Below are positions 1 through 9,052 of a stretch of 64,000 nucleotides of DNA, one piece after another (positions within the stretch are counted from its first letter, which is position 1; each line of letters starts with the position of its first letter). This DNA comes from Minicystis rosea. Lineage in GTDB: Bacteria; Myxococcota_A; Polyangia; Polyangiales; Polyangiaceae. The notes below the pieces were generated by a model. It was not told the origin of the DNA, made no database searches, and was given only the letters and a program-made list of their open reading frames with translations. The position numbers were made by a program, and so were the translations under genes. The stretch is taken from the NCBI GenBank assembly GCA_001931535.1, contig CP016211.1, positions 13,252,377-13,316,376 on the forward strand. Reading direction: 5' to 3'.

Positions 1-1713
1 CTGGTTCGGCGCGCTCCGCCCAAGGACAAGGTCCGCGTCGCGGAGCTCGAAGCGCTGCCCGATTCGGCGGAGGACTGTAGGAGAATCGCCGATGCGTTGC
101 TCGCGGGTCGACGCGAAGCTGGAGTCGCGGTCCGAATCGTGTCGGTTGCGGAGATGGCGGCCAATGAGCACGCCTTCGATCCAAGCCGGTATCGCGGGCA
201 AGGTCCGGCGAGCCTGGAGGAGCTGGGGGGGGCCGTCCGTCTCGAGCCGCTCGGTGAGGTCGCGACGTTGGTGTCCGGCTTATCGCTCTCCAGAAAGACG
301 ATGTCCGAAAAGCCTGCTGAAGGCGCTCCTGCGATCGTCCGGGTCTCAGACGTGGAGAACGACGGGCCGCTCGCCCTCGGGGCCCGCTACCTTCTGCCGG
401 AAGGAGGCCTGAAGCTCAAGGACACTCAACGCATCCGGCGCGGCGACGTGCTCTTGACCTCCGACGGTACGATCGGCCGCGCGCAGCTCGTACGCGAGTT
501 CACGGAATCGGGCCGACGCTTCGACGACGAAAAAACGCCTGGCGCCGTCGCGGCCCGAGGCGTCGTCATCCTCAGAGCCGATCCGTCGATCGACGCGCGC
601 TATCTACACGCGGTCATTTGCTCCGAGGCCTTCCAGAAGCAGCTCGGTGGTCTCGCCCGCGGCATTACGGTGCAGCACGTCCCGCTTGGCGAGCTTCGTA
701 AAATTCCGATTCCCGTCCCTGCTCCCGCCGTTCAGGAACGCGTTATTCGCCGCCTCCTGGAGCAGCCTGGGGATGCTCTCGAAGTCCTGAGTCTGGTGCT
801 TCGAGGCGAAGACGACGACGACCTGGCTCGGCTGTTTCGCGAGCATCCCGCCTTCATGCGACTTTCAGGCGATGGCGAGCCGGAACCGCCCGAGCTCCAT
901 CGCCTCGCCCTGGAAGTGTTGGATGTCCTTCGGAAGCTACGAAATCGCACCGTGCACTCGTACGGCGCTGGGGCGACGAAAGTTCCTCTCGAATTTCATC
1001 CCTGGCTCTTGCGCATCGGTAGCCTCCCGATCGGCGTGATCAGACCGGGCACCAGGGCAGAGGACCAGTACGAAGCGCTCTCGGCGGCATCCGCGATCCT
1101 AGACTCCGCGGCCGAGCTCTCTCGCGCCGCTCCTGGACTGCTCGGTCGCCTCGCAGCCCGGCTCACGGAGCGGCTCTCCTCGTGGGCGCAAGCTGCGCAG
1201 GCGCTCCTAGTGGCCGATGTGAGGATCGAGATCCGGCAGGCTGATGACGGTCGCATCGAGCAGGGCGAGCTCGGTGTCGAGGTCGACGTCACCGCGAAGG
1301 GACGCGGATTGATCCGCGACCTTCGGATCGTCGCGCCCGACGGATGGATGATCGCGTCGGCTGACGAGCAGCAAGCGGTGCCGGCAGGGCAGACGGAGGT
1401 GAGCCTCGCGGAGGTATCCCAGGTGACGGCTGGACGGCTACGCCTGAGAGGGCCGGCCGCGGCGGCATCAGCTCACTTGATGTGGGAGGGCAAGCGCCTC
1501 GACGGCTCCCTCTCGAGCGGCGTGGTCGACTGCGAGCTGTCGGGACGGCCACCAGCGGAGCTATTGCATGAGCCGACGCCGGTCGTTGCGCAGACCGACC
1601 TGGGGGTGAGCCCGTATGTGACTGGTGACGTCGTCGATGATCCGAAGATGTTCTTCGGTCGTCGGACCATCATCAACGACGTCCGCACGCACCTTGGCGG
1701 GGGACGAAGGTGA
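1..1713 (+). CDS. Type I restriction-like methylase/specificity protein, 5' end outside window
   Basis: The frame is open from the first base, so the gene begins upstream. The first ~45 codons resemble the C-terminal tail of an N6-adenine methylase (HsdM). Next comes an HsdS-like target-recognition half: LEPLGEVATLVSG near the start, IVRVSDVENDG, RGDVLLTSDGTIGRAQLV, and VQHVPLGELRKIPIPVPAPAVQERV at the end of the half-domain. Then follow a helical region, an Ig-like beta region, and finally SPYVTGDVVDDPKMFFGR. FFGR boxes normally open an AAA/STAND ATPase domain directly before Walker A, but here Walker A is in the next frame. The TGA at 1711-1713 overlaps a GTG start, so the pair is either coupled or one gene split by a -1 shift at the G run 1699-1703. 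Role inferred: DNA modification or target recognition in a defence complex. No HsdR is visible in the window. Confidence 0.75.
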   Translation: MVRRAPPKDKVRVAELEALPDSAEDCRRIADALLAGRREAGVAVRIVSVAEMAANEHAFDPSRYRGQGPASLEELGGAVRLEPLGEVATLVSGLSLSRKTMSEKPAEGAPAIVRVSDVENDGPLALGARYLLPEGGLKLKDTQRIRRGDVLLTSDGTIGRAQLVREFTESGRRFDDEKTPGAVAARGVVILRADPSIDARYLHAVICSEAFQKQLGGLARGITVQHVPLGELRKIPIPVPAPAVQERVIRRLLEQPGDALEVLSLVLRGEDDDDLARLFREHPAFMRLSGDGEPEPPELHRLALEVLDVLRKLRNRTVHSYGAGATKVPLEFHPWLLRIGSLPIGVIRPGTRAEDQYEALSAASAILDSAAELSRAAPGLLGRLAARLTERLSSWAQAAQALLVADVRIEIRQADDGRIEQGELGVEVDVTAKGRGLIRDLRIVAPDGWMIASADEQQAVPAGQTEVSLAEVSQVTAGRLRLRGPAAAASAHLMWEGKRLDGSLSSGVVDCELSGRPPAELLHEPTPVVAQTDLGVSPYVTGDVVDDPKMFFGRRTIINDVRTHLGGGRR

Positions 1714-2843
1714 TCCTCCTTGAGGGAAACCGCCGCACCGGCAAGACCTCGATCCTGCGCCAGCTTCAGCGCCCAGAGTACGACCTGTTGCAGCGCTGGG
1801 TAGCTGTGGAATGTAGCTTCCAGGGCACGATCGGCGACCAGGCCAAGGACGGCATCCCGACGCGCGAGCTCTTCCGGCTCATCGTCCGCGACATCGGCCT
1901 CGCGTGCAGCCGAGCCGGGTGCCCCGTGCCGCTGCCAGGGATGGAGCCTGCGAGCGCCCCGACGCTCTATAAGTTCCAGTTCGTGCGCGCTCTGAACGGA
2001 TTCTTCGAGGATCTCGATCCTTACGAGGCGCTCCAGGTCTACGTCGACCTCGTCCTCGAGAGCATCGCGCCGCGCCGCCTACTGCTCATGCTCGACGAAT
2101 TCGACAAGCTGCAGGTCGGCATCGACAACCAGGTCACGAGCCCACAGGTCCCCGAGAACATCCGGAATCTGCTGCAGATGCGCACGGGGCTGGCGGCGAT
2201 CATCACGGGCTCGCGCCGCCTGAAGCGCCTCCGTGAAGAGTACTGGTCGGCGCTCTTCGGTTTCGGGCACCGCATCGGCGTCGATCCGCTCGAAGCCGAT
2301 GAGGCTCGGGAGCTCATCATGAAGCCGGTCGAAGGGCGCCTCTCGTTCGAGAAGGCGGCTGTGGAATCGATCATTGATCTCACTGCCTGCCAGCCGTTCC
2401 TCGTCCAGTCGCTCTGCGCACGCGTGTTCGAGCTGGCCAAGCGGCACGGTCATCATCGCATTACCGCCGCAGGTGTCGAAGAAGCAGCGCAGAAGATGGT
2501 GCGGGACAACGAGCACTTCATGGCGCTCTGGTCGTACGCGGTCACGGAACGTCGACGTTTTCTTCTTTGTCTGTGCCGCGAGCTCGCGGGTGGCCCGCTG
2601 CGGGTGAGTGCGGATCTCCTTGCACAGCGAATGGACACTGCTGGCGTCCACGTGCTCGTTGACGCCATTGACGATGACCTCAGGTTTCTCCTGGAGCTGG
2701 AGCTCGTCGCGCTTGCCAACAGCGATGTGGGGCCAGACTACCGGCTGGCCGTTCCTTTGATGGGCATGTGGATGAAGGAAGCGGTCGACGCTGAAGCTCA
2801 GCGACGAAGGGCCGTTCACGAAGCTGGAGGAGTGCGGACATGA
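1710..2843 (+). CDS. P-loop AAA/STAND-type ATPase, N-terminal box encoded in preceding frame
   Basis: Walker A GNRRTGKTSIL lies at the very N-terminus (about residues 6-16), with no room for the FFGR box and first helix that normally precede it; both lie at the end of the previous reading frame. Walker B is LLLMLDEFDKL, followed by a sensor-like ITGSRRLKRL and a helical and winged-helix-like C-terminus. The GTG start overlaps the previous stop (GTGA). Reading upstream in this frame gives the smooth junction GTKVILLEGNRRTGKTS, which supports a single original polypeptide of about 900 residues in the window. ATPases of this type power or switch large defence and restriction assemblies; the substrate here is unknown. 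The stop overlaps the next start (ATGA at 2840), so it is co-translated with the second ATPase. Confidence 0.75.
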   Translation: MILLEGNRRTGKTSILRQLQRPEYDLLQRWVAVECSFQGTIGDQAKDGIPTRELFRLIVRDIGLACSRAGCPVPLPGMEPASAPTLYKFQFVRALNGFFEDLDPYEALQVYVDLVLESIAPRRLLLMLDEFDKLQVGIDNQVTSPQVPENIRNLLQMRTGLAAIITGSRRLKRLREEYWSALFGFGHRIGVDPLEADEARELIMKPVEGRLSFEKAAVESIIDLTACQPFLVQSLCARVFELAKRHGHHRITAAGVEEAAQKMVRDNEHFMALWSYAVTERRRFLLCLCRELAGGPLRVSADLLAQRMDTAGVHVLVDAIDDDLRFLLELELVALANSDVGPDYRLAVPLMGMWMKEAVDAEAQRRRAVHEAGGVRT

Positions 2844-4384
2844 GCCGGTTCTTCGGCCGCAAGAGCATAATCCGTCAGATCGCCGAGCTGCACGCCAAGT
2901 CATCACCGGACCACATCTCTGTCGTCGGCCCCCGGTCGATGGGTAAGACGGCGCTCCTGCAGGCGGTCGTTGCGCAGCACCGCGAGGGCTCACGCGTTTT
3001 TGCAGGCGCCGCACTCCTCGACCTCAGACACGATCCGCCGACGACCAGCGAGGCCGCACTCGCCCGTGTCGGGTTCGCCATTCGCGGCATCCTCGCAGGT
3101 CTCCGGTCCGAGCACCGAGAGCTCGCGAGCTACATCCAGGCGGAAGACGTTGTGGAACTCAGGGACCAGCTCAAGATCGCGGTGGACGAGCTGGCCGGTG
3201 CTGGGCTGCGCGTCCTGCTTGTCCTCGATGGGTGCGATCCTGTGCTCCAGAACAGCGCGATCCCACGGAACCTCTGGGACAGCTTGCGGGCGCTCGCCCA
3301 GAGTCCGGGGCTCCGCCTGATGACCGGCACCCGCGCGCCCCTGCACGAACTCTGCTATAATCCCGATGCGAGGGTTTCGGATTTCTTCCGGATTTTTTAC
3401 GACCAGCCGTTGTTTGTGGGCTCCTTCGAGCAGGATGACTGGGCGGAGGTGTATAGGGGTTGTGGAATAGCCCTAGACGCGTCTGCCCAGAAGGAACTAC
3501 GCAACTGGGCGGGGGGGCATCCAGACCTCGTGAACCTGCTGCTCGATCGACTTGCGCCTGCAGGCAAACCCCCCCTGAGCAAGGCCCACGTAGATACGGC
3601 GGCCGAGGGCATCCTCGACGGTGGAAGCCAGCGGCTCGAGGCGCTTTGGAATGAGTGCCCCGCGGAAGTGAAAGGGGATCTCGTCCAGCTCACCAAAGCT
3701 GAACTCTCGGTGGCGGAGATCCCGCCGGAGCGTCTGCACTACACGACAGCGCGCGGGTTCGTGACCAAGTCGGGGGGCAAGGTCCGGCTTTCCTGTCGCC
3801 TCATCGAAAAGAAGGCGGTCGCCCGAACTGGTGACGTGAGTGGCGTGCGGCAGCTCTTCGGCACCCCCGAAGCGTTCGAGACCAACATCCGAGCGGTGCT
3901 TGAGATGCAACTCGGCGTCGCTGTGGACGTGGATCCCGAGCTGAGGCGGACGGTGCTTCGATGCATCCGCCATCTTCCGGACGAGCCTGAGGCCACGCTG
4001 GATGGGGCGCGCAGCATCCTCGACCGGGCGCTCGATCTCATCTGGGAGGTGGAAGCACCTACGGGAATTGTGCCTGATGGGTGGATACAGCATTGGAAGT
4101 ACACCCCCGCAGCCTCGAAGTCGGTCGAAGTGTACTCCCGTGACCGGTCACTTCCCGAAGAGCGCGGCCGTCAGTGCGACCTGCTCCGCCTGGCTACTGG
4201 CCGGCCGGGGATCAAGCCGATCGCAAGCAAAGTATCCAAGCAAGCGTGCGTGCTCGTCGAGCACATGAACCAGATCGGCAACATGAAGAATCACAGCCGA
4301 TGCCCGCCCACGTTGACGATGGCTGTGGCGTTCTGTTTCGCGGCTATTGAATTGTGTGAAGCACTGCGCCGCGATCTGGGTTGA
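2840..4384 (+). CDS. Second P-loop ATPase with unrecognised C-terminal domain
   Basis: It starts MSRFFGRKSIIRQIAEL, a complete FFGR box, followed by Walker A VGPRSMGKTALL at about residues 31-42 and a Walker B-like LRVLLVLDGCDP near 125. The glutamate usual after the Asp is replaced by GC, so hydrolysis may be weak. Next come ATPase lid helices and winged-helix-like segments. The last ~150 residues (from about LFGTPEAFETN) form a separate alpha-rich domain that I do not recognise. It overlaps the preceding ATPase gene by 4 nt (ATGA), which indicates a fixed pair, perhaps heteromeric with one active and one regulatory ATPase. The operon seems to end here, because the next 600 bp hold an insertion-sequence scar. 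Confidence 0.75.
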   Translation: MSRFFGRKSIIRQIAELHAKSSPDHISVVGPRSMGKTALLQAVVAQHREGSRVFAGAALLDLRHDPPTTSEAALARVGFAIRGILAGLRSEHRELASYIQAEDVVELRDQLKIAVDELAGAGLRVLLVLDGCDPVLQNSAIPRNLWDSLRALAQSPGLRLMTGTRAPLHELCYNPDARVSDFFRIFYDQPLFVGSFEQDDWAEVYRGCGIALDASAQKELRNWAGGHPDLVNLLLDRLAPAGKPPLSKAHVDTAAEGILDGGSQRLEALWNECPAEVKGDLVQLTKAELSVAEIPPERLHYTTARGFVTKSGGKVRLSCRLIEKKAVARTGDVSGVRQLFGTPEAFETNIRAVLEMQLGVAVDVDPELRRTVLRCIRHLPDEPEATLDGARSILDRALDLIWEVEAPTGIVPDGWIQHWKYTPAASKSVEVYSRDRSLPEERGRQCDLLRLATGRPGIKPIASKVSKQACVLVEHMNQIGNMKNHSRCPPTLTMAVAFCFAAIELCEALRRDLG

Positions 4385-4514
4385 CGGCGTCGACTCGCTA
4401 TAGGCCTTCGGTTCGTCGCTGAAAGAATGCCATGCTCACTGATGAACGTAAGTCCCCGCCGTACCCCGTCGAGACAACTACCTCGTAGTGTGGTTGCCGG
4501 CCGCGGTACAGGCG

Positions 4515-4850
4515 TCAGCGTCCTGCCGCGAGCTCGTGCGGCAGCGGCACCTCTTCGCCCGCGAATGCGGCCGAAACGGCACGCCGCAGATACTCCGCAG
4601 GATCGACACCCATGAGCTTCGCGCTCTCGAGCAACGAATAGAACAACGCCGCCACCTGCCTGCCGCGCAGCGAGCGGGAGCCGTAGTGGTTCTTTCTACC
4701 TATCACCGGGCCGCGCAACGCGCTCTCCGCAGGATTATTGTCCAACGGCAGCGTGGGCTCGTCGACGAAGCGGCAGAGCAGACTCCAGCGGTTCGTCAGG
4801 GAGACCATGCAGGCCCGAGCCTCACCATACAAGACCATGCGTGAGGGCGA
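4515..4850 (-). pseudogene. IS66-family transposase (TnpC) C-terminal remnant
   Basis: The minus strand encodes LTNRWSLLCRFVDEPTLPLD, then NNPAESALRGPVIGRKNHYG, SRSLRGRQVAALFYSLLESA and KLMGVDPAEYLRRA. This is the diagnostic C-terminal block of IS66 transposases, with the last catalytic acidic residue in the N-x-A-E segment. Only about 110 residues survive. The upstream part (towards 4982) is open but shows no similarity, and no TnpA/TnpB genes or terminal repeats are visible. It occupies the gap between the ATPase operon and the helicase operon, so it marks an old insertion within the island. The rest of the stretch 4385-5015 shows nothing else I can support. Confidence 0.8.
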
Positions 4851-5015
4851 CAGAAGGATCCTTCTCCTGGCAGAAGGTCCGTTACGGAGAGACACTCGGC
4901 ACCGTGATGCAGCCAGCGCAGCGCAGCGCCGCGGTACCGCAGGAAGTAGCGCCTTCCTCGGTCGTAATGACATTGGCATCACGCGTGCTCGTGCTCCAGT
5001 TCGGAGGGCGAAACC

Positions 5016-7882
5016 GTGGCGGAGCTATTCTTCCAGAACATCGTCGACCATCGCCCCGGCGTCGCGCAGAGGGCGACCTACAACAACCTCCAGGCCTTCT
5101 ACCAGTACCTGGACCGTGCGAAACGCTACCTCGAGCGCACGCGTTTCGAGCTGGCGTGGGCGCCGCTCGGGGCCGTGGTGCGGCTGGATCCGCCGCGCAA
5201 CGTACGCGATGCCAAACAATGGCGTGAAGGGCTCCGGCGACTCCTCGGTGCCCGCCATCTTTCGCTCCGCGTGGCGCGTGGCGCGGAGATCGAGGTCATC
5301 TGTGCATATGCCGATGTCGGCGCTCTGGCGCTCGACGTAGCGCCGCAGTCGGGCGCTGAGATCGAGCTGACCGCGAAGGAAGCCGCGCAGACGTTGCGCG
5401 CTTCAGCGGTCGTGTTGGCCACGGAGGAGGACATCCAGGAGGCTCTGCGCGAGGCCGGCCCGGTGTGGATCGAGCTCGACGAGCCTGAGAGCGAAGGCCG
5501 CAACGACGCCGTGGAGGCGTTCTTCGACGAGGACCTGCGCGATGTCTACGAGGTCACGCCCGGCGTACGGGAGCGCAACGACTACGCAAGCGCGCGCCGG
5601 ATCCGTGTGCTCGATCGTGACCGTGATCGCCTCGCGCTCCTGCTGGAGCGGCTGCCAGAGACCCCGGCCATCTGCGTCCGCCCGAACACGTACGTCGTCC
5701 AGTGCGAGCTGCGCGCCATCCGGGCGCTCGAGGATCAGCCGGTCGCCGGGCATCGCCCGCTGATCCGGCTCTTCGAGAACCAGACCGAGGCCTGGTGGCC
5801 ACCGCTCCCCCGCGCGCCGAGCCGCTCGCGTGGCAGGTGCTCACCAATGAGGCCCGGCCCGGCACCAGCGAGCAGCGGAAGTTCGTCGACCGCGCGCTCC
5901 GGACGCCGGACTTCATGCTGCTCGAGGGGCCGCCCGGTTCAGGCAAGACGACGGCGATCGTGGAGCTCGTCCTCCAGCTCGCCGCGCGTGACCGCCGCGT
6001 GCTGCTCTGTGCCTCGACACACGTCGCCGTCGACAACGTCATCGAACGCCTCAAGGACCCAAAGCGCAGCGGGACGCCGGTGCTGCTCGTGCGGATCGGC
6101 GACGAGGGGCGCGTCGCCGAAGGCATCAAGGACTACTGCCTGCACCGGATGGTCAATAAAGAGCTCAGCGACGCCCGGACTGCGCTGCAACGAGCCAAAG
6201 GGCGCAGCCGGGCGCAGGCTCACATGCTCGAAGCTCTGCACGCCGACGATGGTTCGAGAACGCTCCAGCGCATCCTGCTCGATTGTGCGGAGGTCGTCTG
6301 CGGCACGACCATCGGGATCCTCCAGCACCCCGATGTCCGGGAGCGGGTGCGGAGCGGCAGCCCGTGGGAGCCCGTCTTCGACACGCTCATCCTCGACGAG
6401 GCGAGCAAGACGCCGTTCGCGGAGTTCCTCGTGCCCGCGCTGCTCGCGCGGCGCTGGATCATCGTCGGCGATCGGCGCCAGCTTTCCCCCTACGTCGAGG
6501 AGGCGTGGATCGAGACCAACATCGAGGCCGCGATTCCGGACGGCGTCGCCTCGCGCGAGGACGCGAGTCAGGCGCTGGCGGACGTCTTCGCCATCGGGCG
6601 GGCCGGCGACGGCGCGCTGCTCGTGGCCACGGAGAACGCGGAGCTACGCGAGATCTACGCGGCGCAGCTCGCCGGGATCTTCCCCGAGGAGCCGATCGTT
6701 CGCCTCGACCTCGACGCTACGCCGAGCCCGCTGATCCTCGGATCGGCCCGCGCGGTCATCGGCACGCCCGCCCAGCTCGCGGCGGTCGAGGGCGCGCTCC
6801 CGCTCGCGACGCGGATCATCCGCCTCCCGACCGGCGAGCTCCTCGCCGCGCGGCGGCGGCACGACGCGCGCGCGCAGCGCCACCCGATGGACGAGGATCC
6901 CTGGGCGAAGGCCGTGGCCTGGCGGCTCGTGCGCGACTACGAGCTGCGCCTGTTGCCCGAGCTGCTCGACGGTGCTGGGGACCTCCCGAGCGCGGGGATG
7001 TATGCGCGTGAGATCGATGCGCTCCAGCCGTGCGAGGGCACGGTGCAGGCGCTCGCGAGGGTGCGCGACGACATCGATCGCGTTCGACGGGTCGCGCTCC
7101 CTTCGATCCTCGAGTCGCTCCAGGTCGGCTTCGATCCTGCGCGCGAAGCGCGTGGTAGCCGCTTCTGGAACAACGCGCTCGCCCTCGGGTTGCCGCCCGG
7201 CGCGCAAGCCGAGCGCCTCGTCTCCCTCCGCTACCAGCACCGGATGCACCCGGAGATCGCGAGCTTTCCCCACGCGCGGATCTACGGGGGCAAGCTGCTC
7301 GACACCCCGGACGACATGGCGGAGCGGCGCCCGTTCGACTGCCCGAGGTACCGCACGCGCGTGGCGCTGCTCGACGTCCGCGGGCAGGAGACGATGCGCC
7401 CGATCAGCAACGAGGCCGAGGCGCGTGTCGTCGTCCGAGAGCTGCAGCAGCTCGCGGCGTGGGCGGCCCACACGCGGAGAGAGCCTGTCTGGTCCGTCGC
7501 CGTGCTGACCTTCTACCGTGGGCAGGAGCGGCGCATCCGCGAGCTCCTCCGCGGCGTGACTGGCCAGCGCGGTCAGCGTCGGTACTTCACGTTTCACGAT
7601 GGGGACCGCCCGGTTTTGAGCGTTGAGCTGTGCACGGTCGATCGGTACCAGGGGCACGAGGCCGACATCGTGATCCTCTCCTTCGTCCGCACGAAGACCC
7701 CCGGCTTCCTGAACAGCCCCAACCGGCTGAACGTCGCGATCACGCGGGCGCGCTATCAGCTCGTGCTCGTCGGGAACGCGCCGTTCCTCGCCCGACAAAC
7801 GCGACGGGCTCCGCTATGCGCCCTGCTCGCCGAGGACATGAAGCGCCGCGGTTGCGTCGAGCTCCGCTACCAGGAGGGATAA
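5016..7882 (+). CDS. SF1 helicase of the UPF1/DNA2 type (AAA_11/AAA_12), interrupted by a -1 frameshift
   Basis: Two overlapping frames together make one protein of about 955 residues. The first (5016 to about 5809, ~265 residues) starts MAELFFQNIVDHRPG and is an accessory N-terminal domain. The helicase core continues in the next frame: Walker A EGPPGSGKTT near 5925, STHVAVDNVIERL (motif Ia), LILDEASKTPFAEFLVPALL (motif II, DEAS), VGDRRQLSP (motif III), YQHRMHP, DRYQGHEADIVILS (motif V) and LNVAITRARYQLVLVGN (motif VI). The smooth junction needs a -1 step at the C run 5807-5811. The Shine-Dalgarno of the following gene sits inside its 3' end. SF1 helicases of this type recur in defence islands beside PLD-fold proteins; a nucleic-acid unwinding role is inferred. 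It may be inactive if the shift is real. Confidence 0.8.
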
Positions 7883-7885
7883 GCC

Positions 7886-9052
7886 ATGAAGATCGTCTTG
7901 CGAAGGTCCCTATCGGTCCACTGCGCGCTCGCCGTCGGGAAGATTGCCTTCGCCGAGAAGCGGATAGCAGAGCACGCCGTGGTGATGTGGGCCGCGGAGC
8001 GCCTCCGCGCCGGGCTCGAAGTGCGCAGCGAGCAGCTCTGTGACGTTGCCGCGCAGGGGCCGCTACTCGGCATGTCGCCCATCGTGGGGCGGAGGCTCGG
8101 CCAGGTCTGCAAGGAGCTCGGTCTGCTCGACCTGGAGAAGGATCACATCGTGCGGCTCACGAACGAGGGAGAACGCGTCGCGGGGAGCCCCGAGCCTCGC
8201 GTCTTCGTCCCCCAGGTCGGCGCCTGGCTGCTCTTCTGGGCCGAGGACCCGCTGCTGCCGCAGCCGTTGCTGCGCGTCGAGCCCGGCAAGGAGCCGTCGG
8301 CGCGCGACGAACGTCAGGCCCGGAACGGAGACGTGAAGCGCCGCTTCGAGACGGTGCCGGAGGTGCTCGTGAAGGCGTGCGATGAGCACGGCGAGCAACC
8401 TCCGCTGGAGCTCCCGGCCGCGAAGGACGGCTTGCCCATCAGGCTCGTCGCGATCGAACGCAAGGTGCAGCATCTCGGCCTGGAGACCACGATGGCGCTG
8501 GAGCTGTCGTTCGAATCAGCCAGCGCTGAAGTATCGTTGCGGCTCCGTGGCACCCTTGCGGGCAAGACTATCGACCAAGCCCTGCCGGCGCCGCGGGGCT
8601 ACGATCACGCTGGCGTGTGGCGCGCGCTGCTCCGCTCGAACGGCGCCGAGGATTGGTGGAACCCACCCTCCGGAAAGCTGAGAGCCTCGTTCAGGAACCT
8701 GCGCGAAGATGCTCGCGCGAGCTTCCAGATGCGAATGACCTTCAAGGCTCCTGATGTCCAGGGGCTTGGACGCTTCGAGGACACCACGGTGGACGGCGTC
8801 CCGCTCGAGCCGGCCACCGGGGCGGACGCGCAGCGGTGGTTCGAGTGGCTCCTCGCGGCTCGCGCCGATCGCACGCAGTGGTCCGACCTCTACGCGGTCA
8901 ACATCGCGGAGCTGCAGGCGCTCTTTTCGGGTTTTGATATCCGCGTGCCGGTACAGCGCGACTTCGCGCAAGTCATGCGCGGAGCGGAGCGCCCGCGCCC
9001 TGCGTACTGGCACCTTCAGGCACCGATGGATCTTGATGGAGGGGTAGCGTGA
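7886..9052 (+). CDS. Conserved island protein with N-terminal winged-helix-like region
   Basis: 388 residues, starting at ATG 7886 just 3 nt after the helicase stop, with AGGAGG at a good distance. Residues ~20-100 (KIAFAEKRIAEHAVVMWAAE, then MSPIVGRRLGQVCKELGLLD and IVRLTNEGERVA) look like a DNA-binding winged helix. The remainder is mixed alpha/beta with ALPAPRGYDHAGVWRALLRS and a C-terminal region rich in aromatic residues. I do not recognise a named family. It lies between the helicase and the PLD-fold gene and overlaps the latter (GTGA at 9049), so the three are translated as one cassette. It is probably a DNA-recognition or adaptor subunit, by inference from position only. Confidence 0.7.
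   Translation: MKIVLRRSLSVHCALAVGKIAFAEKRIAEHAVVMWAAERLRAGLEVRSEQLCDVAAQGPLLGMSPIVGRRLGQVCKELGLLDLEKDHIVRLTNEGERVAGSPEPRVFVPQVGAWLLFWAEDPLLPQPLLRVEPGKEPSARDERQARNGDVKRRFETVPEVLVKACDEHGEQPPLELPAAKDGLPIRLVAIERKVQHLGLETTMALELSFESASAEVSLRLRGTLAGKTIDQALPAPRGYDHAGVWRALLRSNGAEDWWNPPSGKLRASFRNLREDARASFQMRMTFKAPDVQGLGRFEDTTVDGVPLEPATGADAQRWFEWLLAARADRTQWSDLYAVNIAELQALFSGFDIRVPVQRDFAQVMRGAERPRPAYWHLQAPMDLDGGVA

Noticed and set aside
2079..3014. Minus-strand frame of 311 codons across the two ATPase genes
   Set aside because: Arg/Pro/His-rich composition without motifs, fully overlapping two genes with clear Walker motifs.
4427..4982. Plus-strand frames within the IS66 scar
   Set aside because: They are opposite-strand shadows of the transposase remnant, whose conserved block is clear on the minus strand.
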